Source: Paenibacillus doosanensis
Lineage (GTDB): Bacteria; Bacillota; Bacilli; Paenibacillales; NBRC-103111
Assembly: GCF_025060755.1 (NCBI RefSeq)
Contig: NZ_JANYUY010000056.1
Span: 1-47,640 of the forward strand
DNA: 47,640 nucleotides
Direction of reading: 5' to 3'
Every line of letters starts with the position of its first letter. Position 1 is the stretch's first letter. Below are positions 33,997-41,901 of the stretch, in pieces. A program made the position numbers and the translations under genes. The notes under the pieces were generated by a model. The model was given only the letters and a program-made list of their open reading frames with translations, did not search any database and had not been told where the DNA came from.

Positions 33997-35208
33997 CTAC
34001 CGCACCGCCACCTGTCGGCTCGGCTTGCTGTCCGCCCGGAAGCTCATCATCGCGCCGAGCAGGCCGAGTACGGCGAGAACGGCGGACAGCCACGGAACCG
34101 AAGTGAGTTCCGAGTAGGTAATCGTCAGGCCGCCGAGATAGGCGCCCGCCGCATTGCCGAGGTTCAGCGCCGAGTGGCTGGATGTGGCGGCGAGCATCGG
34201 CGCTTCATGCGCCAGGTTCATAATGCGCAGCTGAATGCCGGGCATGATGCCGAAAGCGGCGACGCCCCAGCAGAAGACGGTAATGACGGCGAGAACCGGA
34301 TGATGGATCGTCACCGTGAGCAAGGAAAGAATGACCGCCAGCAAGGCAAAATTCACCATAAGCGACGGCATCAGCTTCCAGTCGGCCAGCTTGCCGCCCA
34401 GTATATTGCCGATCGTTACCCCGAAGCCGAACAGGACGAGAATCCAGGTGACGCTATGCTCGGCAAATCCGCTAAGATTCTCCAGCATCGGCGTAATGTA
34501 GGTGAAGACGGAAAATAAGCTGCCGCAGCCGAGCGCTCCGGTAAGCAAAATCAGCAAAACCTGCGGATGGAACAGCCCTTTGACCTCTTGCATGAGACTG
34601 GACGCCTTGTCCTGCCCGATAACCGGGATGAAGCGAATAATGCCGAATAAAGAGACAATGCCTAGAATCGTGATCGCGCCGAAGGAAGCTCTCCAGCCAA
34701 GCTGCTGGCCGATGAACGTGCCGAAGGGAACGCCGATAATATTGGCGACGGTGAGTCCGGCGAGCACCATGGAAACGGCGCCGGCCCGTTTCTCCGGTCT
34801 CACGAGCCGGGCTGCGATCAAGGAGCCTACGCCGAGGAACGTCCCGTGAGCGAAGGCTGTCAATATTCTGGCGGCGATCAGCAAGCCGTATGTCGGCGCG
34901 ATCGTGGACAAGGCGTTGCCGAGGATGAAAATGGCCATGAGCAGCACGAGCAGTTTCTTTTTCGGAATGCTGTGGGTGAACAGCGTCAGCACAGGCGCGC
35001 CGACGGCTACGCCGAGCGCATAGCTGGTAATCAGCTGGCCGGCCTGCGGGATGGTGACATTCAAGTCGGCTGCGACATTCGGCAGCAGTCCCATAATAAT
35101 AAATTCGGTCATGCCGATGGCAAACGCGCCGACGGTGAGACACAACAGAGACAGCGGAAAGCGGTCGCTCTGGTGCGGCGATGCTGTCTTGTTCTTGGAT
35201 GAATTCAT
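33997..35208 (-). CDS. Major facilitator superfamily efflux transporter, AraJ/DHA1 type
   Basis: This 403-residue membrane protein has about twelve helices. The start at 35208 follows AGAGGAAC on the minus strand and gives a short charged N-terminus before helix one, unlike the longer frame from 35250. The first helices carry G-M-T-E-F-I-I-M-G-L-L-P, and the loop after them N-V-T-I-P-Q-A-G-Q-L-I, both typical of AraJ/YdhP/NepI proton-driven exporters. The cytoplasmic loop between helices two and three is T-H-S-I-P-K-K-K-L. Such proteins export sugars, purine nucleosides or drugs; the substrate is not readable. It stands alone on the minus strand. Confidence 0.88.
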   Translation of the reverse strand: MNSSKNKTASPHQSDRFPLSLLCLTVGAFAIGMTEFIIMGLLPNVAADLNVTIPQAGQLITSYALGVAVGAPVLTLFTHSIPKKKLLVLLMAIFILGNALSTIAPTYGLLIAARILTAFAHGTFLGVGSLIAARLVRPEKRAGAVSMVLAGLTVANIIGVPFGTFIGQQLGWRASFGAITILGIVSLFGIIRFIPVIGQDKASSLMQEVKGLFHPQVLLILLTGALGCGSLFSVFTYITPMLENLSGFAEHSVTWILVLFGFGVTIGNILGGKLADWKLMPSLMVNFALLAVILSLLTVTIHHPVLAVITVFCWGVAAFGIMPGIQLRIMNLAHEAPMLAATSSHSALNLGNAAGAYLGGLTITYSELTSVPWLSAVLAVLGLLGAMMSFRADSKPSRQVAVR

Positions 35209-35649
35209 AACGAAGTTCCTCTTCCTATCCTGACTTGATTTTGCGTGCACGGTTTATTTATGTTAAGCACACACAGCAGGTTCTCTAAGCATGAGTATAT
35301 CACCCTTGCCGCGAGAGGGGAATATAGGGGTTTACGATAATAAACCGGAAGGGCGCGAAGGCGCACCCGTCAGGAGGCGAGGATAGAACAGGCGGCGTCG
35401 GGCCGCCTGCGAAGAACGCCGGAGGAATGACTGATGAATTAGTAAGCTTGGGCCTGTACCGGAACTGTCTTGGACGGGCCATATTGCAGTTACTTTCCGT
35501 TAACGGGTAATTGTTTGTACGCTCAGGGATGGCGGAAAGCCTATTATTCGTCCCGCGGTATGGGGCGAAACTGTAAAGGTTGCCTTTGCATTGTAATGCG
35601 AGGGGGGAGCGCAAGCGGCTTGCAAAGCGGCCGAGGGAAGGATGCGCAG
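35209..35649. other. Non-coding gap between two minus-strand genes
   Basis: The stretch includes the region upstream of the MFS gene and the area downstream of the small membrane protein gene. Short open frames on both strands have no ribosome site. GC-rich inverted pieces such as GGCGGC/GCCGCC near 35390-35408 are present. No clear promoter or RNA motif was found. Confidence 0.5.
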
Positions 35650-35680
35650 AAAAAGCTCCCGGTCCGCATTTGACCGGGAA
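35650..35680 (-). terminator. Intrinsic terminator on the minus strand
   Basis: On the minus strand TCCCGGTC pairs with GACCGGGA around AAATGCG and runs into GC then TTTTT. It lies downstream of the small membrane protein gene and of the short frame that follows it. Confidence 0.78.
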
Positions 35681-35722
35681 CCTTCGAGGCGGCTATCCGC
35701 TGCTGTTGATTTTGGCACAGTG

Positions 35723-35824
35723 TCAGAAGCATTCGCCGCTTGTTTTCAGCTCCCATGCGGTGTTGACGATTCCGCTGCCGCTGCGCGGCACCGCGCGGAA
35801 CGCCTTGTCGGCCGCAGACTTCAA
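35723..35824 (-). CDS. Possible 33-residue peptide overlapping the membrane protein stop
   Basis: A TTG-initiated frame overlaps the stop of the membrane protein gene and reads 33 codons with GC-rich third positions like real genes here, ending 42 bases before the terminator. The peptide ends in W-E-L-K-T-S-G-E-C-F. No strong ribosome site is present, so translation would need coupling. The same frame is also open upstream inside the membrane protein gene, so a lost frame (an old C-terminal extension) is an equal explanation. Not a recognised family. Confidence 0.3.
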   Translation of the reverse strand: MKSAADKAFRAVPRSGSGIVNTAWELKTSGECF

Positions 35825-36327
35825 GCTTTGCGTTTGCGGCTGCCGCCGATCAGAGCGTAAGCTCCGAGAGCCATAAGGACGATGCCGAAGATCGGGCCTT
35901 TGACAACCAGTTGATTATAGAGCGCGCCGAGTGTAAACACGGCAAAGAACAGCAGGGACAACGCTGCCAAAATGTTGATCGGAATCAGCAGGTAGCGGTT
36001 TCTTGCGCTGAACCAGTAAAATTCCAAAAGCCCGACGGCGACGGCCATAATGAATCCGGGCCAAGTCACGTCCCAGCTGTCGAACAGCATAGAAACTTGG
36101 CAGACGATCCCCGCCGTAAACAGAATGCCTCCCGGTATCAACAGCCCTGCGGCTCTGGGGGCCGTCATACTGAAGTAGAGCCAGTGGAAAAATAAGCCGA
36201 GCGGAATGACGAACAGGCTGGGCCAGTAGTACCCGAACAGCTCTCCCAACCCGACGGGATGTCCCTGATTCAAGTACAATCCCCCTCCAAGTAAAATGAA
36301 CACGATGCCGATAATGATTCGATTCAT
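35821..36327 (-). CDS. Small multi-span membrane protein, LiaI/LiaF-like
   Basis: This 168-residue protein has about six short hydrophobic segments beginning with I-I-I-G-I-V-F-I-L-L-G-G-G-L-Y-L and ending in a basic S-R-K-R-K tail. The start at 36327 follows TAAAGGAGC, and the longer frame to 36375 is rejected. The opening pattern (a helix with I-L-L-G, then W-P-S-L-F-V-I-P-L-G) is typical of the LiaI/LiaF transmembrane domain and DUF5668 proteins of envelope-stress operons. The DNA-binding or DUF2154 part of full LiaF is absent. A 20-base palindrome 90 bases upstream may control it. Confidence 0.7.
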   Translation of the reverse strand: MNRIIIGIVFILLGGGLYLNQGHPVGLGELFGYYWPSLFVIPLGLFFHWLYFSMTAPRAAGLLIPGGILFTAGIVCQVSMLFDSWDVTWPGFIMAVAVGLLEFYWFSARNRYLLIPINILAALSLLFFAVFTLGALYNQLVVKGPIFGIVLMALGAYALIGGSRKRKA

Positions 36328-36416
36328 AGGTATGTAAGCTCCTTTATTAGGTTTCTTGTGAGGCAATTGTAGCACGGATCGGAAACGGATTACGCCCTTC
36401 CTTGGGGCAGTCCGAG

Positions 36417-36436
36417 CACTGGACTTAAGTCCAGTG
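36417..36436. promoter_or_regulatory. 20-base perfect palindrome, candidate operator
   Basis: CACTGGACTTAAGTCCAGTG is a perfect inverted repeat without spacer. It lies between the divergent membrane protein gene and the radical SAM operon, 90 bases from the former start. It has no T-run, so an operator is more likely than a terminator. Confidence 0.55.
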
Positions 36437-36598
36437 TTACACGTTCACCCGGTAAAATAATGAGAAAGGACCATGTGTTCGCATAAATGAGCCGGTATAA
36501 TAGAAGGTAGCCTTTACCGTCATATCGGAGGAGTGAGGAGGATCAGGCAGGTGTAACGTCTCCATCGGAAGGGCAAGGGGCTTGAGCGCCGATTCTAT

Positions 36599-36627
36599 TT
36601 GAAAGTCTATTTTCCAGCTTTTATAAT
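36599..36627 (+). promoter_or_regulatory. SigA promoter of the STM4015-STM4011 operon
   Basis: TTGAAA at 36599-36604 and TATAAT at 36622-36627 are exactly 17 bases apart, giving a predicted start near 36634 and a leader of about 30 bases before the first gene. Confidence 0.85.
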
Positions 36628-36664
36628 ACATAGTAGGTTATAGAAAATGATAGGAGGAAGAGTT

Positions 36665-37510
36665 ATGTCCGAATTAAAATTATCGATAGATTACGATCAG
36701 TATGAGGGTGGCGTCAAAATGGTAGATTTGATTGAGAAGGCCGCGGACAGCGAGGAGGGCCGGCAGCTCGAAAGCTTGATTATCGGCGATTGGGGAGGCG
36801 CCTATGAGAACGACTCCGGCGAAGTCGTGGAGGCCTTGGTCCGTCTCAGCGGCAAATTCCCTAAGCTGCGCAAGCTGTTTATCGGCGATATGTCGTTCGA
36901 GGAATGCGAAGTGTCCTGGATTAACCAGACGAATCTGGCGCCTTTGCTTACGGCTTACCCGGAACTGACTTCGCTGACGATCAAAGGCAGCACCGGGCTG
37001 GAGCTTGACCCCGCCCGCCACGAGAAGCTGGAGGAGCTGACGATTATTTGCGGCGGTTTGGGCAAGAATGTGCTCGCCAGCATTCGTGAGGGAAGCTTCC
37101 CCGAGCTGCGCAAGCTGGAGCTGTACTTGGGCGTGGATGAATACGGCTTTGACGGCGGTCTGGAAGACGTTCTTCCGCTCATCGAACCGGGCAAATTTCC
37201 GAAACTGAAGTATTTGGGATTAAAAGACAGCGAAATCCAAGACGAAATCGCCATCGCCGTAGCGGACGCTCCGATTGTGAGCCAGCTGGAAACGCTGGAT
37301 TTGTCGATGGGAACGCTGACGGACAAAGGCGGCGAGGCGCTATTGCGGAGCGATAAAATAAAAGGGCTCAAGCTGCTTGATCTCGGCTACCATTATATGT
37401 CGGACGATATGATGAATCGTTTGAAGCGATTGGACATTCAGGTCGACGTCAGCGAGCAGCAGGACGGCGACGACGATGAGGACTTCCGTTATCCGGCTCT
37501 GACCGAATAA
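36665..37510 (+). CDS. STM4015-family leucine-rich-repeat protein
   Basis: This 281-residue soluble protein has no signal peptide. Repeated L-x-x-L-x-I/L units, for example F-P-K-L-R-K-L-F-I-G-D, Y-P-E-L-T-S-L-T-I-K-G, F-P-E-L-R-K-L-E-L-Y and F-P-K-L-K-Y-L-G-L-K-D, mark an irregular ribonuclease-inhibitor-like repeat horseshoe. The C-terminus is very acidic (D-G-D-D-D-E-D). The start at 36665 follows ATAGGAGGA and is preferred to the ATG at 36647. The next gene starts two bases after its stop. Named after a Salmonella locus, the family has no known function; the fold suggests binding to a protein or peptide partner within the operon. Confidence 0.85.
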   Translation: MSELKLSIDYDQYEGGVKMVDLIEKAADSEEGRQLESLIIGDWGGAYENDSGEVVEALVRLSGKFPKLRKLFIGDMSFEECEVSWINQTNLAPLLTAYPELTSLTIKGSTGLELDPARHEKLEELTIICGGLGKNVLASIREGSFPELRKLELYLGVDEYGFDGGLEDVLPLIEPGKFPKLKYLGLKDSEIQDEIAIAVADAPIVSQLETLDLSMGTLTDKGGEALLRSDKIKGLKLLDLGYHYMSDDMMNRLKRLDIQVDVSEQQDGDDDEDFRYPALTE

Positions 37511-37512
37511 CG

Positions 37513-38715
37513 ATGGAACGAATGATTCTGATCGGCAACCCGGGAAACCGGCGCACCTCGGGGCTGCAGGCGGCCAGGCTCAAGATGGGCCTGCCTCCGG
37601 CGCTGGAGCTAAGCTATCTGGAGCTGCTCGAAGGGGAAGCCTCCTTGGCCCGAGCCGCCGAGCGGGCGGGGTACGCCGGCATAAGCGAGCCGCCGCTGCT
37701 GCGGCTTGATGCGCCGGGAGAGCTCTTTGAGGTCGAGCGGGCGCTGATCGCGCTGGGCGCGCCGGACGCGTGTTCCGCAGAGGAAGCCGATCGGCTGCTG
37801 CCATACGGCGGCGAGGATTGGCGGCCGCTGTCGAGGAATAATGCGCTGCGCATGCAAGAGCAGCATGGAAGGCTGTACCATCCTTCGCAGTGGTTTCGCG
37901 GCTACTGCCGTCTGCTGGCGGGGCTGGAGCAGGAGGCGCGCCGGCTATGGGCGGCGCCGCGGTGGGTGAATGCGCCGGGCGATATCGCCGTCATGTTCGA
38001 CAAGCGGGCGACGCACCGCCTGCTGACGGACGCGGGCATTCCGATGCCGCGGCTGCTGGCTGCTCCCGAAGAGCTGCCCGATTACGAAGCGCTGCGCGAG
38101 AAGATGGCGGCGAAGCGGATGCACCGGATTTTTCTGAAGCTGGCTACCGGCTCGGGGGCGTGCGGAGTGATCGCTTATCAGACGCATCCGGCGACCGGAG
38201 CCGAAGTGGCGGTCACCACGATGGGCATGGAGCATTATACGGCGCGCCCTCCTTCGATATTCAGCGTGAAAAAGCCGTATCGCTATACGGACGCGAAGGT
38301 GATTAAACCGCTGGTCGATTGGCTGTTGAAGCACGGGGCGCATGCCGAGCAATGGATACCGAAGGCTTCTTACAAAGAGCGGACCTTCGATATCCGCCAG
38401 CTCGTCGTGCGGGGAGAGGCCTGCCATCAAGTGGCGAGAGTGAGCGGCACTCCCATTACGAATCTGCATATAAGGAACGAGCGGATGACGGCGGAGGAGG
38501 TCGGGCTGTCCGAAGCCGACCGGCGGGCTGCCAGGGAGTGTGCGGAAAGCGCGCTTGCCGCATTTCCCGCTTCCTCGGTCGCCGGCATCGATATTGCGCT
38601 CAGCAACGGAGCCCGTCGCCCCTATGTGCTGGATGTCAATCCGTTCGGAGATTTGCTGTATCGAGTGCAGTATCGGGGATATGATCCTTATGAATGGCAA
38701 TATAAGAAAATTTAG
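37513..38715 (+). CDS. STM4014-family ATP-grasp protein
   Basis: This 400-residue cytoplasmic protein probably activates a carboxylate with ATP and joins it to an amine or similar nucleophile. The region from about residue 150 carries the ATP-grasp pattern: F-D-K-R-A-T-H-R-L-L-T-D-A-G-I-P-M-P at the start of the ATP lobe, I-F-L-K-L-A-T-G-S-G as the glycine-rich loop with its lysine, and Asp374 and Asn376 in D-V-N-P-F-G-D as metal ligands, as in RimK-like ligases. The first 140 residues form a distinct N-terminal domain. It starts two bases after the LRR gene, so translation is coupled. The substrate is unknown. Confidence 0.85.
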   Translation: MERMILIGNPGNRRTSGLQAARLKMGLPPALELSYLELLEGEASLARAAERAGYAGISEPPLLRLDAPGELFEVERALIALGAPDACSAEEADRLLPYGGEDWRPLSRNNALRMQEQHGRLYHPSQWFRGYCRLLAGLEQEARRLWAAPRWVNAPGDIAVMFDKRATHRLLTDAGIPMPRLLAAPEELPDYEALREKMAAKRMHRIFLKLATGSGACGVIAYQTHPATGAEVAVTTMGMEHYTARPPSIFSVKKPYRYTDAKVIKPLVDWLLKHGAHAEQWIPKASYKERTFDIRQLVVRGEACHQVARVSGTPITNLHIRNERMTAEEVGLSEADRRAARECAESALAAFPASSVAGIDIALSNGARRPYVLDVNPFGDLLYRVQYRGYDPYEWQYKKI

Positions 38716-38756
38716 CGTAAGAACCGTCATGACAGCCGAGAGCAGAGAGGAGAGAA

Positions 38757-39593
38757 ATGACAGTGACGGATATGAATCAAATCGTCGGCAGCCACGACAT
38801 TCTGATGATTACGCTCGATACGCTGCGGTACGACGCGGCGGTTCTCGAAGAGGAGAACTGCCCGAATTTATGCGGCGGCGGGCATTGGGAGAAGCGGCAT
38901 ACGCCGGGCAGCTTTACCTATGCCGCGCATCATGCGTTCTTCGGCGGCTTCCTCCCGACGCCGGCGACGACGAACAAGTCGGAGCACGTCCGGCTGTTTC
39001 ATTCGAGGAATACGGGGCTGAAGACCCATCCCCATACATGGCTGTTCGATACGCCGGATATCGTCTCCGGCTTGCAGGCGGAAGGCTACCGGACGATATG
39101 CATCGGCGGCGTTATTTTTTTTACTAAGAAAGTGCCTTTGGCCAAAGTGCTTCCCGGCTATTTTCAGGAAAGCTACTGGAGAATGACGTTCGGCGTGACG
39201 AACCCGCGTTCTACGGAGCACCAGGTGAATCACGCGCTGAAGCTGCTGGAGCGGTCGAGTCGGGAGGAACGCTTATTTCTGTTCATCAACGTGTCGGCCA
39301 TTCACGGTCCGAATCATTACTTCGTCCCCGGCGCCAAACAGGATTCCGTACAGACGCAGCGGGCCGCGCTGCGCTATGTCGACGGGGAGCTGGGTAGATT
39401 GTTCGAGGCGTTTCGCAGGCGGCAGCGTCCAACCTTTTGTATGGCGTTCTCCGACCATGGTACTGCCTACGGAGAAGACGGCTATATGGGCCACAGGCTG
39501 GCGCATGAGGTCGTCTGGAACGTGCCGTACCGGGAATTTATTATACGGCCGGAGCATGAGGACAGAGCCGGAGAGGAGAGTTCACCATCATGA
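38757..39593 (+). CDS. STM4013/SEN3800-family hydrolase, alkaline phosphatase superfamily
   Basis: This 278-residue soluble protein has the sulfatase/alkaline-phosphatase metal framework. Asp21 lies in M-I-T-L-D-T-L-R-Y-D, Asp233 and His234 in F-S-D-H-G, and His246 and His250 in M-G-H-R-L-A-H. His183 in A-I-H-G-P is a further candidate ligand. The formylglycine signature C/S-x-P-x-R of true sulfatases is absent; a Ser or Thr in the G-S-F-T-Y-A-A-H-H region (Thr54) is the likely nucleophile, so a phospho- or sulfo-ester hydrolase or transferase of the serine/threonine type is expected. The start follows AGAGGAGAG. The end overlaps the next gene by four bases. Confidence 0.83.
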   Translation: MTVTDMNQIVGSHDILMITLDTLRYDAAVLEEENCPNLCGGGHWEKRHTPGSFTYAAHHAFFGGFLPTPATTNKSEHVRLFHSRNTGLKTHPHTWLFDTPDIVSGLQAEGYRTICIGGVIFFTKKVPLAKVLPGYFQESYWRMTFGVTNPRSTEHQVNHALKLLERSSREERLFLFINVSAIHGPNHYFVPGAKQDSVQTQRAALRYVDGELGRLFEAFRRRQRPTFCMAFSDHGTAYGEDGYMGHRLAHEVVWNVPYREFIIRPEHEDRAGEESSPS

Positions 39594-40969
39594 ACCGAAC
39601 TGACATTCCCCCGTACCGGGAGGATATGCTCGGCGATGCGGCCGCCCTCCGCGACTGGAAAGCGGCGCTGACCGCGGAGCCGTACCGCTCTTATTTATAT
39701 TCGTACCCGCATAAAACATCGTATCGGCCGCTGGAGCGGAAGCTTCCGCTTGCGGAGCTGTGGAGCGGCGAGCCGGCGGAAACGTTCTTTTTGTATATGC
39801 ATATTCCGTTCTGCGGAGCGCGCTGCGGATTTTGCAATTTGTTCACGCTGCCCGACAAACGAGCCGACGTGCATCAGCGGTACGTCGACGCGCTGGAGCG
39901 GCAGGCGGAGCAGTGGGCGCCGTTTTTGCGCAGCAAGCCGATAGCCCGGTTCGCGATCGGCGGAGGGACGCCTACGCTGCTGGAAGCGGAGCAGCTGGAC
40001 CGGCTGTTCCGGATCGCGGAGGAGACGATCGGGCTGGACCCGCAGACCGCCTCGATTTCGGTCGAGACGTCGCCCGAGACGGTGACGGAAGAGAGGCTGG
40101 CCGTTCTCGGGCAGCATCGCACCGACCGCGTCAGCATGGGCATCCAAAGCTTTATCGAAGCGGAGGCAGCGGCGATTTACCGGCCGCAAAAGCCCGATGA
40201 GGTGGAGCGGGCGCTGGGCGTTCTGAAACGGTTTCGCTTTCCGATTCTCAACTTGGATCTGATTTACGGCCTTCCCGGGCAGTCGGTCTCGTCGTGGCTG
40301 TACTCTCTGAACCGGGCGCTGGAATACGAGCCGGAGGAGCTGTTCATTTATCCGCTGTATACGCGGGATCATACGATCGTGAAGCCGGAGACGGTCCGGC
40401 AGAGCGGCGAAGATTTGCGGCTCGCCATGTACAAGGCGGCGCGCGATCGGCTGCTGGACCGAGGCTATGTCCAGTACTCCATGCGCAGATTCGCCAAACC
40501 CGAGGCGGGCTCCGGCAAGCCGCTGCTTCCTTACGGCTGTCAGGAGGAAGGGATGATCGGCCTCGGCTGCGGCGCCCGCTCTTATACGCGAAGCGTTCAC
40601 TACGCCTCGCGTTATGGCGTGAGCCGGCAAGCGACCGAGAGCATTATCGCCGACTATGTAGGCACGGAGGACTATACGGCGGCGGATTACGGCATCGTGC
40701 TGAGCGAGGCGGAGCAGCGGCGGCGTTTTATCATCAAAGCTATTTTGCACGCGGAGGGACTGGAGCTTAGCTCGTACTTCGGCCGTTTCGGCCGTCAGGC
40801 TGCAGAGGATCATCCGGAGCTGGATTTGCTGCTGCATACCGGACTGGCCGAGCTGAAGGAGGGCGTTCTGCGGCTCACCGGCGAAGGGCTGGCTTATTCG
40901 GACGCGATCGGGGACTGGCTGATTTCGCCGGATGTGCGGGAACGCATGGAAAGCTATGTGCTGACATGA
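39590..40969 (+). CDS. STM4012-family radical SAM protein, HemW-like
   Basis: This 459-residue enzyme generates a 5'-deoxyadenosyl radical. The [4Fe-4S] cluster Cys75, Cys79 and Cys82 sit in H-I-P-F-C-G-A-R-C-G-F-C, and the SAM-binding I-G-G-G-T-P-T lies about 50 residues later. The layout follows HemW/coproporphyrinogen oxidase (class C-like) proteins, with the later G-L-G-C-G-A-R-S motif kept. The H-N-x-x-Y-W haem-binding motif of HemW is missing; the equivalent place reads Y-G-C-Q-E-E-G. It is therefore not a haem chaperone. ATGA overlaps on both sides couple it to the hydrolase and to the second radical SAM gene. Confidence 0.88.
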   Translation: MNRTDIPPYREDMLGDAAALRDWKAALTAEPYRSYLYSYPHKTSYRPLERKLPLAELWSGEPAETFFLYMHIPFCGARCGFCNLFTLPDKRADVHQRYVDALERQAEQWAPFLRSKPIARFAIGGGTPTLLEAEQLDRLFRIAEETIGLDPQTASISVETSPETVTEERLAVLGQHRTDRVSMGIQSFIEAEAAAIYRPQKPDEVERALGVLKRFRFPILNLDLIYGLPGQSVSSWLYSLNRALEYEPEELFIYPLYTRDHTIVKPETVRQSGEDLRLAMYKAARDRLLDRGYVQYSMRRFAKPEAGSGKPLLPYGCQEEGMIGLGCGARSYTRSVHYASRYGVSRQATESIIADYVGTEDYTAADYGIVLSEAEQRRRFIIKAILHAEGLELSSYFGRFGRQAAEDHPELDLLLHTGLAELKEGVLRLTGEGLAYSDAIGDWLISPDVRERMESYVLT

Positions 40970-41901
40970 AAGCGACGCTCTATTACCGGGGAAGTCTGAC
41001 CTCCTGCAATTATGACTGCCCTTATTGCCCGTTCAGCAAAAACAAAGACTCCGCCGCGACATTGGCTAAGGACAAAGCCTATATCGGGAAATTCGTCGAT
41101 TGGGTCCGGCGGCAGGGCGAGGAAGGACACCGGCTTTCCGTCTTTTTCAACCCGTACGGCGAAGGGCTCGTACACCGGTGGTACCGCGCGGCGATGATAG
41201 AGCTCTCCCGCATGGAGCATGTGGATAAAGTGGCGATTCAGACGAATTTGTCCGTCAAGCTGGACTGGACGGCGGACTTGAATCCGCAGAAAGCGGCTTT
41301 CTGGGCGACGTATCATCCGGGGCAGACGGAAGAAGCCGCCTTCCTGCGGCAGTGCGGCGAGCTGTACCGCCGGGGCATCCGCTTCAGCGTCGGTTCCGTC
41401 GGACTTAAGAGCGCGTTCCAAGCGCTGCGGTCGCTTCGCAAGGCGCTGCCGCCCGATGCGTACATGTGGGTCAATGCGTACAAGGATCGCCCGGATTATT
41501 ATGCGCAGGACGATTTGGAGCTGTTGCAGAGCATCGATCCGCATTTTATGCTGAATGCGGCCGACTACGAGAGCCTCGGCCGGCCATGCAAAGCCGGCTG
41601 CGACGTTTTCTACGTGCAGGGCGACGGCCGCGTGAAGCGCTGCTACAAAGACCGGCAAATTATCGGCAATTTGTACCGCGACGGTCTGGAAGGGCTCTCC
41701 CGGCAGCGCGCTTGCCGGATGGCATGCTGCGACTGTTATATCGGCTATATTCATATGCCGGAGCTGAAGCTGGATTCGGTATACGGCAATGGATTGCTGG
41801 AGAGGATCGCGCCAATGGCGGAACGGGAGGGAGGAGATGAAGGTGCAGCCGAAGCGGCATCCTTATGCGATATGGTTGACCGGACTGCCCAGTTCCGGTA
41901 A
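40966..41901 (+). CDS. STM4011-family radical SAM protein
   Basis: This second radical SAM enzyme has 311 residues. Cys14, Cys18 and Cys21 in S-C-N-Y-D-C-P-Y-C bind the catalytic cluster. The C-terminal part carries Cys208, Cys212 and Cys226, then Cys250, Cys254, Cys255 and Cys257 (R-A-C-R-M-A-C-C-D-C-Y), a spacing reminiscent of SPASM/twitch auxiliary cluster domains. An extra FeS cluster is therefore likely. The start overlaps the previous stop (ATGA), and the 3' end overlaps the APS-kinase gene by 65 bases, evidence of tight coupling. The family is named after a Salmonella locus; no activity is known. Confidence 0.86.
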   Translation: MKATLYYRGSLTSCNYDCPYCPFSKNKDSAATLAKDKAYIGKFVDWVRRQGEEGHRLSVFFNPYGEGLVHRWYRAAMIELSRMEHVDKVAIQTNLSVKLDWTADLNPQKAAFWATYHPGQTEEAAFLRQCGELYRRGIRFSVGSVGLKSAFQALRSLRKALPPDAYMWVNAYKDRPDYYAQDDLELLQSIDPHFMLNAADYESLGRPCKAGCDVFYVQGDGRVKRCYKDRQIIGNLYRDGLEGLSRQRACRMACCDCYIGYIHMPELKLDSVYGNGLLERIAPMAEREGGDEGAAEAASLCDMVDRTAQFR

